Shown piece after piece: positions 22,053 through 32,493 of a DNA stretch of 64,000 nucleotides; position 1 is the first letter of the stretch, and every line of letters starts with the position of its first letter. Position numbers and translations under genes: made by a program. The stretch comes from Podospora bellae-mahoneyi (taxonomy: Eukaryota > Ascomycota > Sordariomycetes > Sordariales > Podosporaceae), in contig NC_085884.1 in NCBI RefSeq assembly GCF_035222275.1, positions 2,356,001-2,420,000 on the forward strand. The letters are read 5' to 3'. Under the pieces are notes generated by a model, which did not search any database, was not told the DNA's origin, and worked only from the letters and a program-made list of their open reading frames with translations.

Positions 22053-23283
22053 ACTGTCATAAATAACCACATTTTTCTGAAGCATGTCTCAGCCACAGAC
22101 ATCAGTTCGTCTACCAAAAGACGGATCATCAACCAGATCGAGATCTAGCTATTACATTAATGGGAATACAGCAGACTATCTTCAAGCCGAACACCAGCAA
22201 TGACTCAGGTGGTTAGCTCCCGGTTGTCCATTTCACCACTTATCAATGATGACGTAAACATTTCATGCTCAGTTCCTCCCCTTGTGCTCTATCAACCCAG
22301 CGTACCTGTTCCAGTTGTCTCTGTGCTGCTTCGTGGCATTGAGTATGGTGGTCCGTCCCGGGGCGCCAAACTGAAAGGCTTGTGTTCCACAGTCCACTAT
22401 GGGACGACCAGCTGACTCCTGATTTGATTCTGAGGTGATGTTTGCGGTTCTGCAGAGATGGTTGTCCAAGAAGATACAACCAAGTGAGAGAGGGAGAGCG
22501 ATGGTAGTTATACAATCGTTTCGACTCTTCCTTGTAGTCTGTTATTCATGGAGCGTGGTGGTGCAGCACCAGGGGGTGCCATCTCTCCGAGCACCATGAC
22601 GGTGCTCTCATTTGGCGAGCGCTGCTGACACGATGTTAGGGGAGAGCTAATATGTTGATACACCGGCAACAACGGGCGGACAGTTTGGGGGTTTGGGATG
22701 TCTTGTGACAGTCAGTAGCTTGAAAATGTCAATCTTGACGCAGAGAATTCCTGTTTAATTGTTGGTTTATGGGTGTATTCCTCGGTTATTCCCCATACCG
22801 AAGCAGGATATTCAGGAGGTTCTGGCTAGAACTTGTGTGTCATGGTGGTGGGTTCTTGTCACAAGCTGCTTCACTTGAAGCAGTCCAATTGAATGGGGAA
22901 AAGATGGCTGTATTCTCAAGCCCTGATAAGGTCTTCAACTTTGGATTTAAGCCACCCAAAGGTGGATCCAGTTCATCTTCCCACAAACTACTGATGCCAA
23001 AGACATATCGATTCGGGCCAGTGAGGTATCTATAGGATGTTCTACTATCAAGATAGACTTAGAGAGCTGATCTTTCTGATTGCTAAATTATGTGTAAACA
23101 TGGCTGCCGCTGCCCCTGACAGTAAGATGCCTAGCTGATACCCCTAAGTCTTATCTTACCGCCAGCACCCCTATCTTGCAGGCTCCACCCGTCGCCCCAC
23201 CAACCATTTGTGCTGTCAACAATCTAAAAGGGGGAAGCTCCCATGCCGTGGACAAAATAACTGGCACTGCAAAACACTGAATC
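22053..23283. other. Intergenic
   Basis: A 66-residue minus-strand frame (22469-22269) reads somewhat protein-like but starts nowhere convincing. No other feature. Confidence 0.4.
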
Positions 23284-23400
23284 AGGCCTCGAAAAATAGT
23301 TGATAGGCCCTGAAAATAGTCAGGACGCCTTAAAACATTGTCAAGAGGCCTTAACCGATAGCTAATGGCCCTTAAAAGAGAGTTAAAAGCCTTGTCTTTG
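23284..23400. repeat. 21-bp AGGCCT/ACTATC repeat, array C
   Basis: Six units in the inverted sense: AGGCCTCGAAAAATAGTTGA, AGGCCCTGAAAATAGTCAGG, CGCCTTAAAACATTGTCAAG, AGGCCTTAACCGATAGCTAA, GGCCCTTAAAAGAGAGTTAA and AGCCTTGTC. The period is 20-21 bp. It belongs to the same family as array B 2.7 kb upstream; copy 1 of the accessory gene lies between them. Confidence 0.8.
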
Positions 23401-23875
23401 TTCTGACGAGGCGTAGTTGTATTTTGCCCATCTCTGGCGCGTTCTTGCCTTCAGCTTTCGCTCTTCCACGCTGATCTCCACAGAGCAAAGTATTGTCTGA
23501 ACTTTACTCACCCACGCGTTTCCCACGTGTCTCTTCAGTGCAAATGAGGTCACGAATCAGTTCACGAGCTGCAGATCACAAAGGCAGTCGCACCAAATAA
23601 TATAAATCAGCGCAATCTCATTGGTCTCTGTACGCCATAAATAGCTGCCTGTGATACCTTCCCTTTTCAAAGCGATACGAAAAGTAAAAAAGCAGCGCGA
23701 AATAACAACTCCCTGATGATATCCCCAAACACCTCCCATGCACGGTTATCCCGGAAGGTCATTCCATTTCATCCCATATCCCATGTGTCCTCCCCACCAA
23801 ACCCATCAAGCAACGCCGACTAGAAAAACCAATGAAGCATGCCGTTTACTCAGCCTTATCAGCAGGGTATCTATG
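23401..23875. other. Intergenic, 3' flank of the next gene
   Basis: No gene seen. Confidence 0.5.
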
Positions 23876-24955
23876 CTACTCAACAGTCCTAACAGGCAAG
23901 CAATAAGTAATCTCGCTGCCCAACCTACGCGTGGGGGTGTTGGCCGCGGAAGCGGGGACGGCAAGCGGCAAAGTCGCAGTCATTTGGCTAGCCTCATCAT
24001 CCGCCATCTCGGCGTCGTCACCCGCGCCGTCCAGCTTCGCATGAGCATCATCCTCCTTCATGATATGCTCAGCTTTGGTGGGAGTAGTCAACTGCAACTG
24101 GCCCAACTGAGGGAGACACTGCTCCTCATCAGAAGCGGTGACAAGGCTCGAGTTACTGCGGAGATCTCGCATGTGGGAGACGATGTTGTTCAACTGTAAA
24201 TAGTCGCCACATTTAGTGTTTGAACAAATTGCAAAGGGCGCGAAGAGACTAACGGATTCATAAATCATATCCAACCCATCAGGCCCCTGTCCAGCACCAT
24301 TCCCAACAGGCACAGCCGTTCCCGCAACCTTCTTCCGCTTCTTGCTCTGGTTAGCCACGCCGGCAGCAACAGCCATGGCCGCCTTCCGAGCCTTGACATC
24401 CTCCGGACTGCCGCTGAACTCGGGATGAGCCTTGACCTCATCCTTAAAAGTCTTGAGCTCGAGCTGCATCTGATTTAACCGACGGTTAATGCCACGAATG
24501 CGCTCGAGAGTGGGCTTATTGCCGAAGAAGATATCAATCTCTTGCTCCACAGCAGCAGCGACTGACTTGGTGAACTTGCGCTCGAGGCGGTCGACGGCGG
24601 CATCCTGGCGGGCGACACGGCGGACGAGGAACTGGATGGCTTCTTCGGGGGTCTGGCATTGATTGGCCTAGAAATTGGGGATGGTTAGTTAATATCGAAG
24701 TGAAACCAGACAGAACAGATGAGTGAATCGTCTTACAATGAACGTGTTCGCATTATCGACAAAGGTCTGATAGCGACGGTTAAAGAAGCGCGCCTCTTCC
24801 TCGGTCATCTCCTCATCCATGTCGAAGAGGGGGCGGAGAGGCATGGCGTAGGAGCCGGTGGGCTGGGCAATCGGACGAGGCTCGCTCTCGCGGTTGAGAT
24901 TCTCTTTGTGAGCCTCGAGGTACTCATCCAGGGGGATTGTCTTGCTCAAAGGCAT
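23876..24955 (-). CDS. Conserved-looking coiled-coil protein, unknown
   Basis: Exon 1 is 24955-24737 (73 codons, MPLSKTIPLDEYLEAHKENL to NTFI). An intron with gtaaga donor and a ctaac branch site follows. Exon 2 runs from 24667 (ANQCQTPEEAIQFLVRRVAR). A further 60-bp intron (24253-24194, gttagt to acag) is likely, but reading through it stays in frame, so the protein is either 316 or 336 residues. The middle is helical and charged (LERIRGINRRLNQMQLELKT), followed by a basic stretch (SKKRKK) that could be a nuclear signal and an acidic tail. No family recognised. Intact, with a tidy leader upstream; expressed role unknown. Confidence 0.8.
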
Positions 24956-26123
24956 GATGAGGAGTAGAGATAGGTAAACTGTGGATGTAGAGGTAAGAGA
25001 GTAGAAGAGATAACTCGCGAGTGCAGAGGAAAGCCGAAGAGCTTCGAGAAGGCAAAGGATGTGAGGAGGGTTTGGTGAAAGATTGAACGGAAGAAAGGTA
25101 TGAAATAGAGGAAGAATTTATAGACCTCTCAGGAGCAGAACCGTAGCCAGGACCCACTCTGGTGACTATTGTCAAGTGAATGGAATGAGGCAGTGACGTA
25201 GGGGAGCAATATCGCAATCAAAGGTTGAAATCTCTTCACTAGGCTGCCAATGCTTGCGTAGAGATCCAGTCATGGGCGGTGTGACTTGGTGACTTGGGAC
25301 GAAAGGAACGAATATGGCGGAGGGAAGAAGCGTACTGATGGATGTGTCCTGGGCCTTCGAGAGAGATCACGGAACCAACAGTGTAAGACTTTACCTTCCC
25401 ATAGTTTCCCCAGAGGAAGGAAGGGGGCATCGAGATCAGACGAATCTAGTCCATCATGCTGGTTGACGCTCTTGGCACCGATCAGCTTGAGGAGACCTCC
25501 TTATCGTCTTACTATCGAGGTATTCAGCCGGTCCGGACACGCCATAGCAGAGATGACTAGCACTACAAAGTAGATTAACACAGGATAGTATACCAAAGTA
25601 TCTCTTATAAGATATATACTACCTTACCTTCCCTGTGGGAAGGATGTCCTTTTGCTTCCACCATCACACTCCCCTTACCATGACCAGGTCCTCAATTCTC
25701 TGCCGCCAAGATGTCCAGGCTGCTCGGTCTGCCCTTCCTACTCCTTCAACTTCTTCTCGGGCTCCTGATTGTTCACCTCAAACTCCCCATTTTTAAGCGC
25801 GGCAAGCCCTTCTACGAGTCCCTCGAGGGATTGGTGGTAGCTACGACCGGCCGATACCAATGCCGCTCGTACGCCAAAGCGCAAACAAAATGACAAGATA
25901 GCTACTGATGACGAAAAACCTGTAACTAATAAAGAATGTATAAACTGAAGTTGCGCCGTATCTCGGGGTTTGGAAGCCAGCTCTCTACCGTCCGAGTTGT
26001 ACATCAATAGATAGAACGAGAAATGGATCAACAAAGCGATTTTTGTGGATCTCAAGAGTCAAAAGAAATCACAATTCACGTCTATCAAAACTTCATCTCT
26101 ACCAACCACCATCAACCACCCCT
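24956..26123. other. Intergenic; promoter of 23876 gene and worn frames
   Basis: The first 260 bases are the leader/promoter of the minus-strand gene. A minus-strand frame at 26055-25738 ends SLEGLVEGLAALKNGEFEVN and could be a worn C-terminus, but it has no start or partner exon. Confidence 0.4.
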
Positions 26124-26930
26124 CTACTGCGAACTCCCCCCACTAATAGTCAAAATCTGCCCATTCACCCACCCGCCATCTTCACTACTCAAAAAAGCCA
26201 CCACCCTCGCCACATCCTCCGGCACCGCGCACCGTCCAAGCGGGCAATGAGCAGCCATCAACCCCTCAATCTTCTCCTTCCCCCAATCCGGGCTCCCCCC
26301 GGGAATATAATGCCACGCATTCTCAGTAAACATATCACTCTTGATCCCCCCCGGCGCAACCCCATTAACCGTGATCCCCTTCACCCCAAAGTCCGTCGCG
26401 AAACTCTTCACCATCCCAATAACCGCCATCTTGCTAGCATTATACAGCGCATGATCCTTCACCCCCAACAACCCAGCCGCAATGCTCGTCATGAGAATCA
26501 ACCGCCCGTTCCGCTCCAAATGCTTGTACGCCGCCTGCCCGACAAAGAACTGCGCGCGCGCATTAAGATTAAAGACGTGGTCGTACTTCTCCTCGGTCAC
26601 CTCCTCCGTCTTGTCCCAGGATTCAGTCCCAGAGTTGGACATGACAATATCGATCTTGCCAAAGTGCTTCTTGGCTTCCGAGAACAGGCGGTTGATCTCG
26701 CTGACTTTGGACACGTCAGCCTGGATGGCGATGGCCTTGGCGCCGTTCTTGTAGCTTTCGATCTCCTTGACCACCTCGCTGGCCGGGCCGGCCGAGGAGA
26801 CGTAGTTGACCACAACAGAGGCGCCGCGCTTGCCGAGCTCGAGGGCGACGCCGCGGCCGATGCCGCGGCCGGCACCGGTGACGAGGGCGACCTTGCCTTC
26901 GAGGCTGGCGGTGGGGACGGCGAGGACCAT
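26124..26930 (-). CDS. Short-chain reductase, hydroxynaphthalene-reductase-like
   Basis: Single exon, 268 residues, a normal length for classical SDRs. NADP-binding motif TGAGRGIG (about residues 18-25), SNSGTES in the NNAG position, catalytic Ser in LILMTSIAAG, and YNASK with the catalytic Tyr and Lys (about residue 163). Near the C-terminus are APGGIKSDMFTENAWHYIPG and CPLGRCAVPEDVARVVAFLS. The PGGIK(T/S)DM segment is typical of 1,3,8-tri- and tetrahydroxynaphthalene reductases of DHN-melanin synthesis and of related polyketide ketoreductases (versicolorin type). No polyketide synthase or scytalone dehydratase lies nearby, so the substrate is open. Intact. Confidence 0.9.
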   Translation of the reverse strand: MVLAVPTASLEGKVALVTGAGRGIGRGVALELGKRGASVVVNYVSSAGPASEVVKEIESYKNGAKAIAIQADVSKVSEINRLFSEAKKHFGKIDIVMSNSGTESWDKTEEVTEEKYDHVFNLNARAQFFVGQAAYKHLERNGRLILMTSIAAGLLGVKDHALYNASKMAVIGMVKSFATDFGVKGITVNGVAPGGIKSDMFTENAWHYIPGGSPDWGKEKIEGLMAAHCPLGRCAVPEDVARVVAFLSSEDGGWVNGQILTISGGSSQ

Positions 26931-27771
26931 GGTGGTAGCGGTGATAAGGGACAGTACGGTGCTGTAAGTGATAAGACTGGCTCAAAGGGGGAATGCGTGT
27001 GGTTAATAGTCAAAGAAAAAATAATAATAAGACAACGAGAACCAAGAAACCAAAAAACCAAAGCCGGGCACTGCCTTTATTTCAAATTCACCATGTACAT
27101 GGACATCCCTTGACTCACGTACAACCTCCTCCCCTTACTCTTACAAAAACGCCGGAGTTATCAAAGCAAAAAAGTACCAGCCCTGCTGCAACTCACTACC
27201 CTCACGGTAGTCCGGACCTGCAGCCTTTTACTTCGGGGCTTCCCCGCCCCACTCCGCCCGCACGCTTTGTACAACGGACTATGCAACGGGATTGCCCCGA
27301 CCCGTAGTCCGGACTGCAACACCAAGTGCGACGGTGCCAACATCTTGGTTTCTCCAGACTCTAGTCAGAAGTTTAGTTTCTCGCGAACAGCCGACTGGTG
27401 AGGCCCCCTTTGAAAGTACAGTGAGAGTCCGAAAGCGGTGGAGGGGAATGCCGATCCGTCTGTGTCTCCCTCCCTGGCGGAGCGGACCATGGTCAGCATT
27501 CCGTGTATTCTGAGTTCTGACTCCAACCCAGCGCCACGGTAAGAAAAGCTGACTGCATCCGTCCGCCGGCCCAGGACATGTCAATCCTCGCGACTCGGGA
27601 AGAAGGAAACTGCCAGCAAAGATACCGGACGGCCGCTGTTTATAAGGCTCCGGTGCCCATTTCGGTCCCGAACATGACAAGGTCGGCAGACACCGAGCAC
27701 CAAGTACCCGAATCATGTCCTCGGTGAGTGTTCCCCTCCTTTATCCGCCAGTTGTCCGTCCGTCAACAACC
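26931..27771. other. Intergenic with paired TAGTCCGGAC motifs
   Basis: GC-rich, no supportable gene. TAGTCCGGAC occurs at 27209-27218 and again at 27305-27314; the second continues into a perfect AGTCCGGACT palindrome. A TATA-like gtttataagg lies near 27640. It is followed by an ATG at 27716 directly before a gtgagt donor, but no downstream plus-strand exon was found. Confidence 0.45.
27209..27315. promoter_or_regulatory. Two CCGG-centred palindromes
   Basis: TAGTCCGGAC twice, 96 bp apart, upstream of the reductase gene. CGG/CCG half-sites are the usual targets of fungal Zn2Cys6 factors, although the halves here overlap. Function is inference. Confidence 0.3.
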
Positions 27772-29914
27772 TCACTTCCTCTTGAAGTAATCCCCCCATA
27801 AATTCCTCACCTCCCTCACAATCCCGAACCTATTTTCCAGCACCCTCCCCGGGTTCATGTGCCTCGTCTGTGCAGCCTTATTCAGCGCCTTCCTTCTCGC
27901 TGCCTCCTCGGGCATCTCCAGCCAAATCTTTTGCTCCTCTACCACATTCTTGACCGTCCAACCCCCCAGCCCAGCCGGTAGTTTGTGGTCAACTGGCTGC
28001 GCCGGTTTGGGCGCCGGAGTCCCCCTGAACAGCCATTCACAGTATCTCTGCGCCTCCACCTGTTCCTGGTTTTGCGGGTCCACACCCTGGATGTTCGTCT
28101 TGCTTCGGAGAAGGTTCTCAAGCTGCTCCATCGTCGGGCGCTTGGCGGGAACATGAAGCATGCACTGATTGATCAGCTCGCGGAGGTCACGGTCGATGTG
28201 CTTGAACTTCTTGTCGTTGAGGATGTAGCCACCAAAGCCATATGCGGTCGTTTCGGTGCCGTCGAGCATTTTGATAGTGATCTTTTCAGGCGAGGGTGAA
28301 AGTTCTGCGTGACAGAGGGACACCATTTGCCAGATTACCTGCGGTAGAAAAATGTTAGCTGGTAGTTACATTAGTGATGATCTCCCGTTGGACTCACAAG
28401 TGCGATTTGATACAGGTTGATCCACCAGTTAAAATTTCCAGCCGTCTCGGATTTGATCGTTCTTGGGTTTCCGCTGATGTAATCCCATTCTTCAGAGAAT
28501 TGTTCCTTTCCTTGTCAGCAGTAAGCCATGTGGATCATGTCCAAAGGGGCCCCTACAGGTGTGCAAACTGATTGTTTGCCTCTGCCTCTCGAATTCCAGT
28601 AGACCCAGGCGCTGGTATTCCCGTTGTAGATGTGGATCAGGCCCAAATCTGCAATCTAAAAGATATCAGCATCGCCCAGAATGCCAGAACACCGGGGGAG
28701 GTATAACCTACTTTAGTCAAAGGAGCAAGGTTGTGCTCGTTTGCATCGAACTCATCAACCAAGACTGTGGACATTTGTTAGACATTCTATTGTGACAAGT
28801 AGAGGAGGGTCATTCTAACTATTCAATGGGTCGATGTCATAATGGACCATCGTGTCTCTGTTATCGTAGGACTCGAGTGGTCTGAGACCTCTTGCTGTTT
28901 CAGATACTTCGGGGACCTGTACTTTGCTCGGGTCGACGTCCCAAGGCATAAAGGCTACAGGATAGGCCATTCCTATCACACCGCGAAATACTATCCTAGA
29001 AGTCAGTGTCAGTGGGGATATTTCAGCTCGCATACTTACAACAATCAAACACTTGCCACAAAACCAGAGTCGGGAACGGCCTCCTGGTCATGACAGCCCT
29101 GCAGATATGATCGTCCAACCGCCCACGATTCATAAACTGAATAAACAGCACCCTCTGGTTCGCATCCAGCTCTTTTCTCGCGTCTACTTTCATGTCGTGC
29201 TTGATTTCGTTCAAATCCAGCTCCTCAAACTCGCCAATTGGCACCGCCTCAATCACTTCAAAAATCATTATCGCCATCGCCATCCTTGGGGTCACGTTTG
29301 CGTTTTCTCCCCCTACTATCAATAGACGCAGGCACAGTCATATCCACCCCAGCCGCTGTCTGCCTCGCTATAATTCCCAGTCTGTTGATCGCGGCATCAG
29401 ATATATCCCCCTCAGCCTGCAAGATAACCTGCTGCATGACGTGTTTCGCGCCCGCGGTCATGAGGTGGGCCTTGACCTCACGGGGGATACACGGGTAATG
29501 GGGAAAGATGTCAATTTTGCACACGACCCGTAGCGTTTTGTTGTCCTTGCCAACGGCGTCGTACATACTGGCCACGCCTAAACCACCCCAGCCAAGAACC
29601 TTGACCAGCCTGAAGTCAGCAACCGCCATAGTCGCAGCCAGTCTGTCGTTAGCCTCCAAGGCAGCCTGCCTGGTCTGTCCAGGACCTGCTTCGTCCCAGA
29701 CCTCCTGGATTTTGTAGATAAAGTGCCTTGCGTGTTTGTTTTGGTAGCCCTTCCATTTCCCAGGCTTGGGGACTTGCAGTTTCATCAATGCCTCGTTGCC
29801 GGGGTGACCATAATTCAGTCCTCTGCGGAACTGGTCGAAGTAGTCTTGTCGCTGCCGCTGCATGTAGCGGAAGGCTTTTAGATCCTTGATATCCTCCGTC
29901 TTTTGGTTAGCCAT
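27772..29914 (-). CDS. Protein-kinase-like gene with divergent catalytic loop
   Basis: Starts MANQKTEDIKDLKAF at 29914. Five clear introns lie at 28991-29039, 28765-28819, 28656-28711, 28506-28556 and 28339-28397. Motifs in order: glycine loop VLGWGGLGVASMY, VCKID with the ATP Lys, HYDIDPLNILV (HxDxxxxN, with Asp in place of the usual Lys), IADLGL (DLG for DFG), and TPEQFSEEWDY after splicing (APE). A C-terminal helical tail follows. Near 29262 the frame changes. Either one T is extra in a five-T run (623 residues), or a very short 40-base intron (gtgacc...gaag) is removed (610 residues). Ser/Thr kinase activity is plausible, and the family is common in Sordariales accessory regions. Confidence 0.75.
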
Positions 29915-30638
29915 GTTGGGCGAGCTGTAGGTTTTTTCCCTTGATTTTCTCGGTGTTGTGAGGAAGATGCTGTGTCTATTCCGATGACCTCGTTAGCCAT
30001 CCTTGAGGATACATTTTGGGCTTTTAGTCGTGGGTGTAACCTGTTCCATTGACAAGGCCACAAAGGGCAGCATTTGTCAGCCGCAGCCATGGTGCAAGGC
30101 CATCTTCTCAGTGGCCCTCGAAAGGGAGTCGCTGAACCGACAAAGCCCTTTGGATGACCCATCCATTTCCGGAAGGCGGGCTTAGATGTTGATGGCTGTC
30201 GGGACATGATGGTCGGTTGATGGCCGGGTGATGGAAGATAATTTTAGAGATGAAAGGTGAAACGCACAGCATTCTCCAACCCCACACAGTCTGTGAAACA
30301 GGAGAATAGGTAGCGCCTGCAGCAAAAGTTACCCTGACTCTTGCCATATAAAATGACATGATGTCTCTCACCCATGATCTTATCTTATCTAATCTCCTAG
30401 CCCAGAGCTAACGCAGGGCGGCGTTGAACCCCTCGTCTCTGCCCTCGTCTGACTTTGTCCCCTCTCTTTCTGGATATTGGATCCAGGAAAAGGGATGTGA
30501 TAGGATGAAATAATCTCCAGGACCCGGCAGACATATAACCTCACCTCAGCCGAGTGTTGCCCTCCCTGATGTGGGGTTGTCGGTCGACTTGCAACATCCA
30601 TTCACCATCTTCTCTCCTCAGCAATTGCAGAACCAACA
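29915..30638. other. Intergenic between divergent genes
   Basis: Shared upstream region of the kinase-like gene (minus) and the decayed SDR (plus). No other gene seen. Confidence 0.5.
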
Positions 30639-31455
30639 TGTCTCCAGAACAGTCTTAGTCATTGGTAAGATGATACGTGTCACACATCTTTCTGATTCAC
30701 TTGGATTGACAATACAGCAGGCGCCAATGGAGTCATCGGCTTTCAGCTGGCCACCAGGTTCTTAAAGGAAGGCTACAAAGTCTTTGGAACATACCGCCCA
30801 CGGACAAAAGACGATGTCTCGGTTGCTGAGGTGAGGTGGGGCCGCCCTCAAGCGATGATCCTGACACTGAGACAGCTCGAGGGAACCGGGGTGCAAAGCA
30901 TCGAGCTGGTTTATGCCAATGAAGAGTCCATCAACGCCGCTGCCAAGGGGTTTGCTGGTGAGAAGCTGGACATTCTCATCAATTGCGGAGCCATATACAA
31001 CACCTAGGACGAGAAGCTGTTGACCGAACAGACAGCCGATGACCTTCTCAGCCACTTCAAGATTAATGTGGTAGGCCCCGTTTCTCGCCTCCAAGGCATT
31101 CCTCCCGGCTCTGGAAATGGCAGAAAATGCAAGGATCATCACCATGCCGTCCGACTTTGCCAGCGTCGCGGACAACACAGGAGGAAATGTCTGCTACCGC
31201 ATCTCTAAGTCTGGCGTCAACCAGCTCACTGGGACCATGGTTCTTGACCTGGGGAAGCTAAGTTCCAAGATCAAAACGTTAGCTGTCCACCCGGGATGCC
31301 TCCAAACCAAGATGATGGAGTGGACGGGCGACGACAACATGGACGAATGCATGAGCAGTCTGGTCTCGGTGGTTGCACGGTTTGGCACTGCCTTGGGCAC
31401 GGACCTTCCCAATGGCGGATATGTGAAATGGAACGGCGATATCATGGCGTATTAA
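30639..31455 (+). pseudogene. Decayed short-chain dehydrogenase (C-factor-like)
   Basis: The N-terminus reads SRTVLVI, then after an intron GANGVIGFQLATRFLKEGYK (nucleotide-binding GxxGxxG), but it is out of frame with the ATG at 30639. A 45-bp intron (gtgagg...gacag) separates DDVSVAE from LEGTGVQSIELVY. The frame continues to AGEKLDILINCGAIYNT, a TAG (Trp expected), and DEKLLTEQTADDLLSHFKIN. A one-base gain near 31080 shifts to FLASKAFLPALEMAENARII. Then comes TGGNVCYRISKSGVNQLTGT with the catalytic Tyr and Lys, ending NGGYVKWNGDIMAY. There are about three lesions. Intact relatives are C-factor/sniffer-type SDRs. Confidence 0.8.
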
Positions 31456-32493
31456 TGGCCGTCATCGTTGAGCCTCGTACCTAGAGAGTTGTCGAGGAAA
31501 CCTTGGTAACCACGGGAGTGCACGAAGCAAGGCCAGGTGCGGCCAGGGCCCGGACGAGCACCAAGGCAGCGATCAAAAGTGATGTGAGCCAAGACATGGC
31601 GAGGTGACCCTGCAGATTTCTGGAAAAGACACGCATTAGCACCCATCATGGCCCCCCTGGAGTTCTGCATATTGATTTGCACTCCACTGGAAATCTCATC
31701 CAGAAATGAGAAGAGAATTGCTGCAAATAAAAAAGAGCGCGCGGCAATGGGTCACGGGGACTGTGCCAGCACTGGCCAGGTGTGGGCGACTGGACTGGAC
31801 CGTGTGATTTTAGCGGGGAGATCTCAGTGGTGGAGCGCTAGCGGCGGCAGCTAGTGAATGGAGCAACCTGCGGCCAAACAGCCAATGGAAAACCTCGGTT
31901 CGGCAAGACAGAGAGGCATTGTTCGCTGTTGTCCCTGGCAACGCCAAGCACCCGGCAAGAAAACAAAGCTTGGAACAGCGATCATGGGCCCTCGTCGTCC
32001 TAAGCATCCCGGCAGAGCAACCATCTGCTGCAGCAAATCCATACTTTTGCTGCAATTCCCCAACCTCCAGATTTTTCCCACGAGACCTTCAAGCATCTTG
32101 CCTTGCCAATTCCAGCATCGCTCGCCTGCTTGCTTGCCTCCCAGTATACACCAAGGCCAATTCCCGATTCGCGACATCGCGACCCTCACCGCCGCCCAGG
32201 CTCATCGCCGGCGCAACAGGTCTCTTTTTCGCGCGCACCCTCGCCGTCGACTAAGGTCGACAGCGACAGCGCGGCTCCAACTGCCCCTGCCCGCCTGCTG
32301 TTCGACTTGCGCTTAGAGGTAGGCACCTTGCTGTCTTGGTCCTGGGGCCAATGTTTACCCCGGTGGACCCGCAAAGCCACGCAGGGCAAAACTGACAACG
32401 CCAATCATCCAGTCTCGATACCATCATCACCAGCACGTCGTGATCTTTCCACGGGATCTATACACCACTCTACACGCGACTTCTACCGTTGCA
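31456..32493. other. Upstream region of the zinc-finger gene
   Basis: About 1 kb without a gene. The last 400 bases are C-rich with CA and CGCC runs, consistent with a long 5' leader of the Swi5-like gene. Confidence 0.5.

Noticed and set aside
22269-22469. 66-residue minus-strand frame
   Set aside because: Some protein-like wording but no start context, partner exon or family.
26043-27113. 356-residue plus-strand frame across the SDR gene
   Set aside because: Antisense shadow of the strongly supported reductase.
27716-27730. ATG TCC TCG followed by gtgagt after a TATA-like box
   Set aside because: No plus-strand downstream exon could be found; the region beyond is the 3' end of the minus-strand kinase-like gene.
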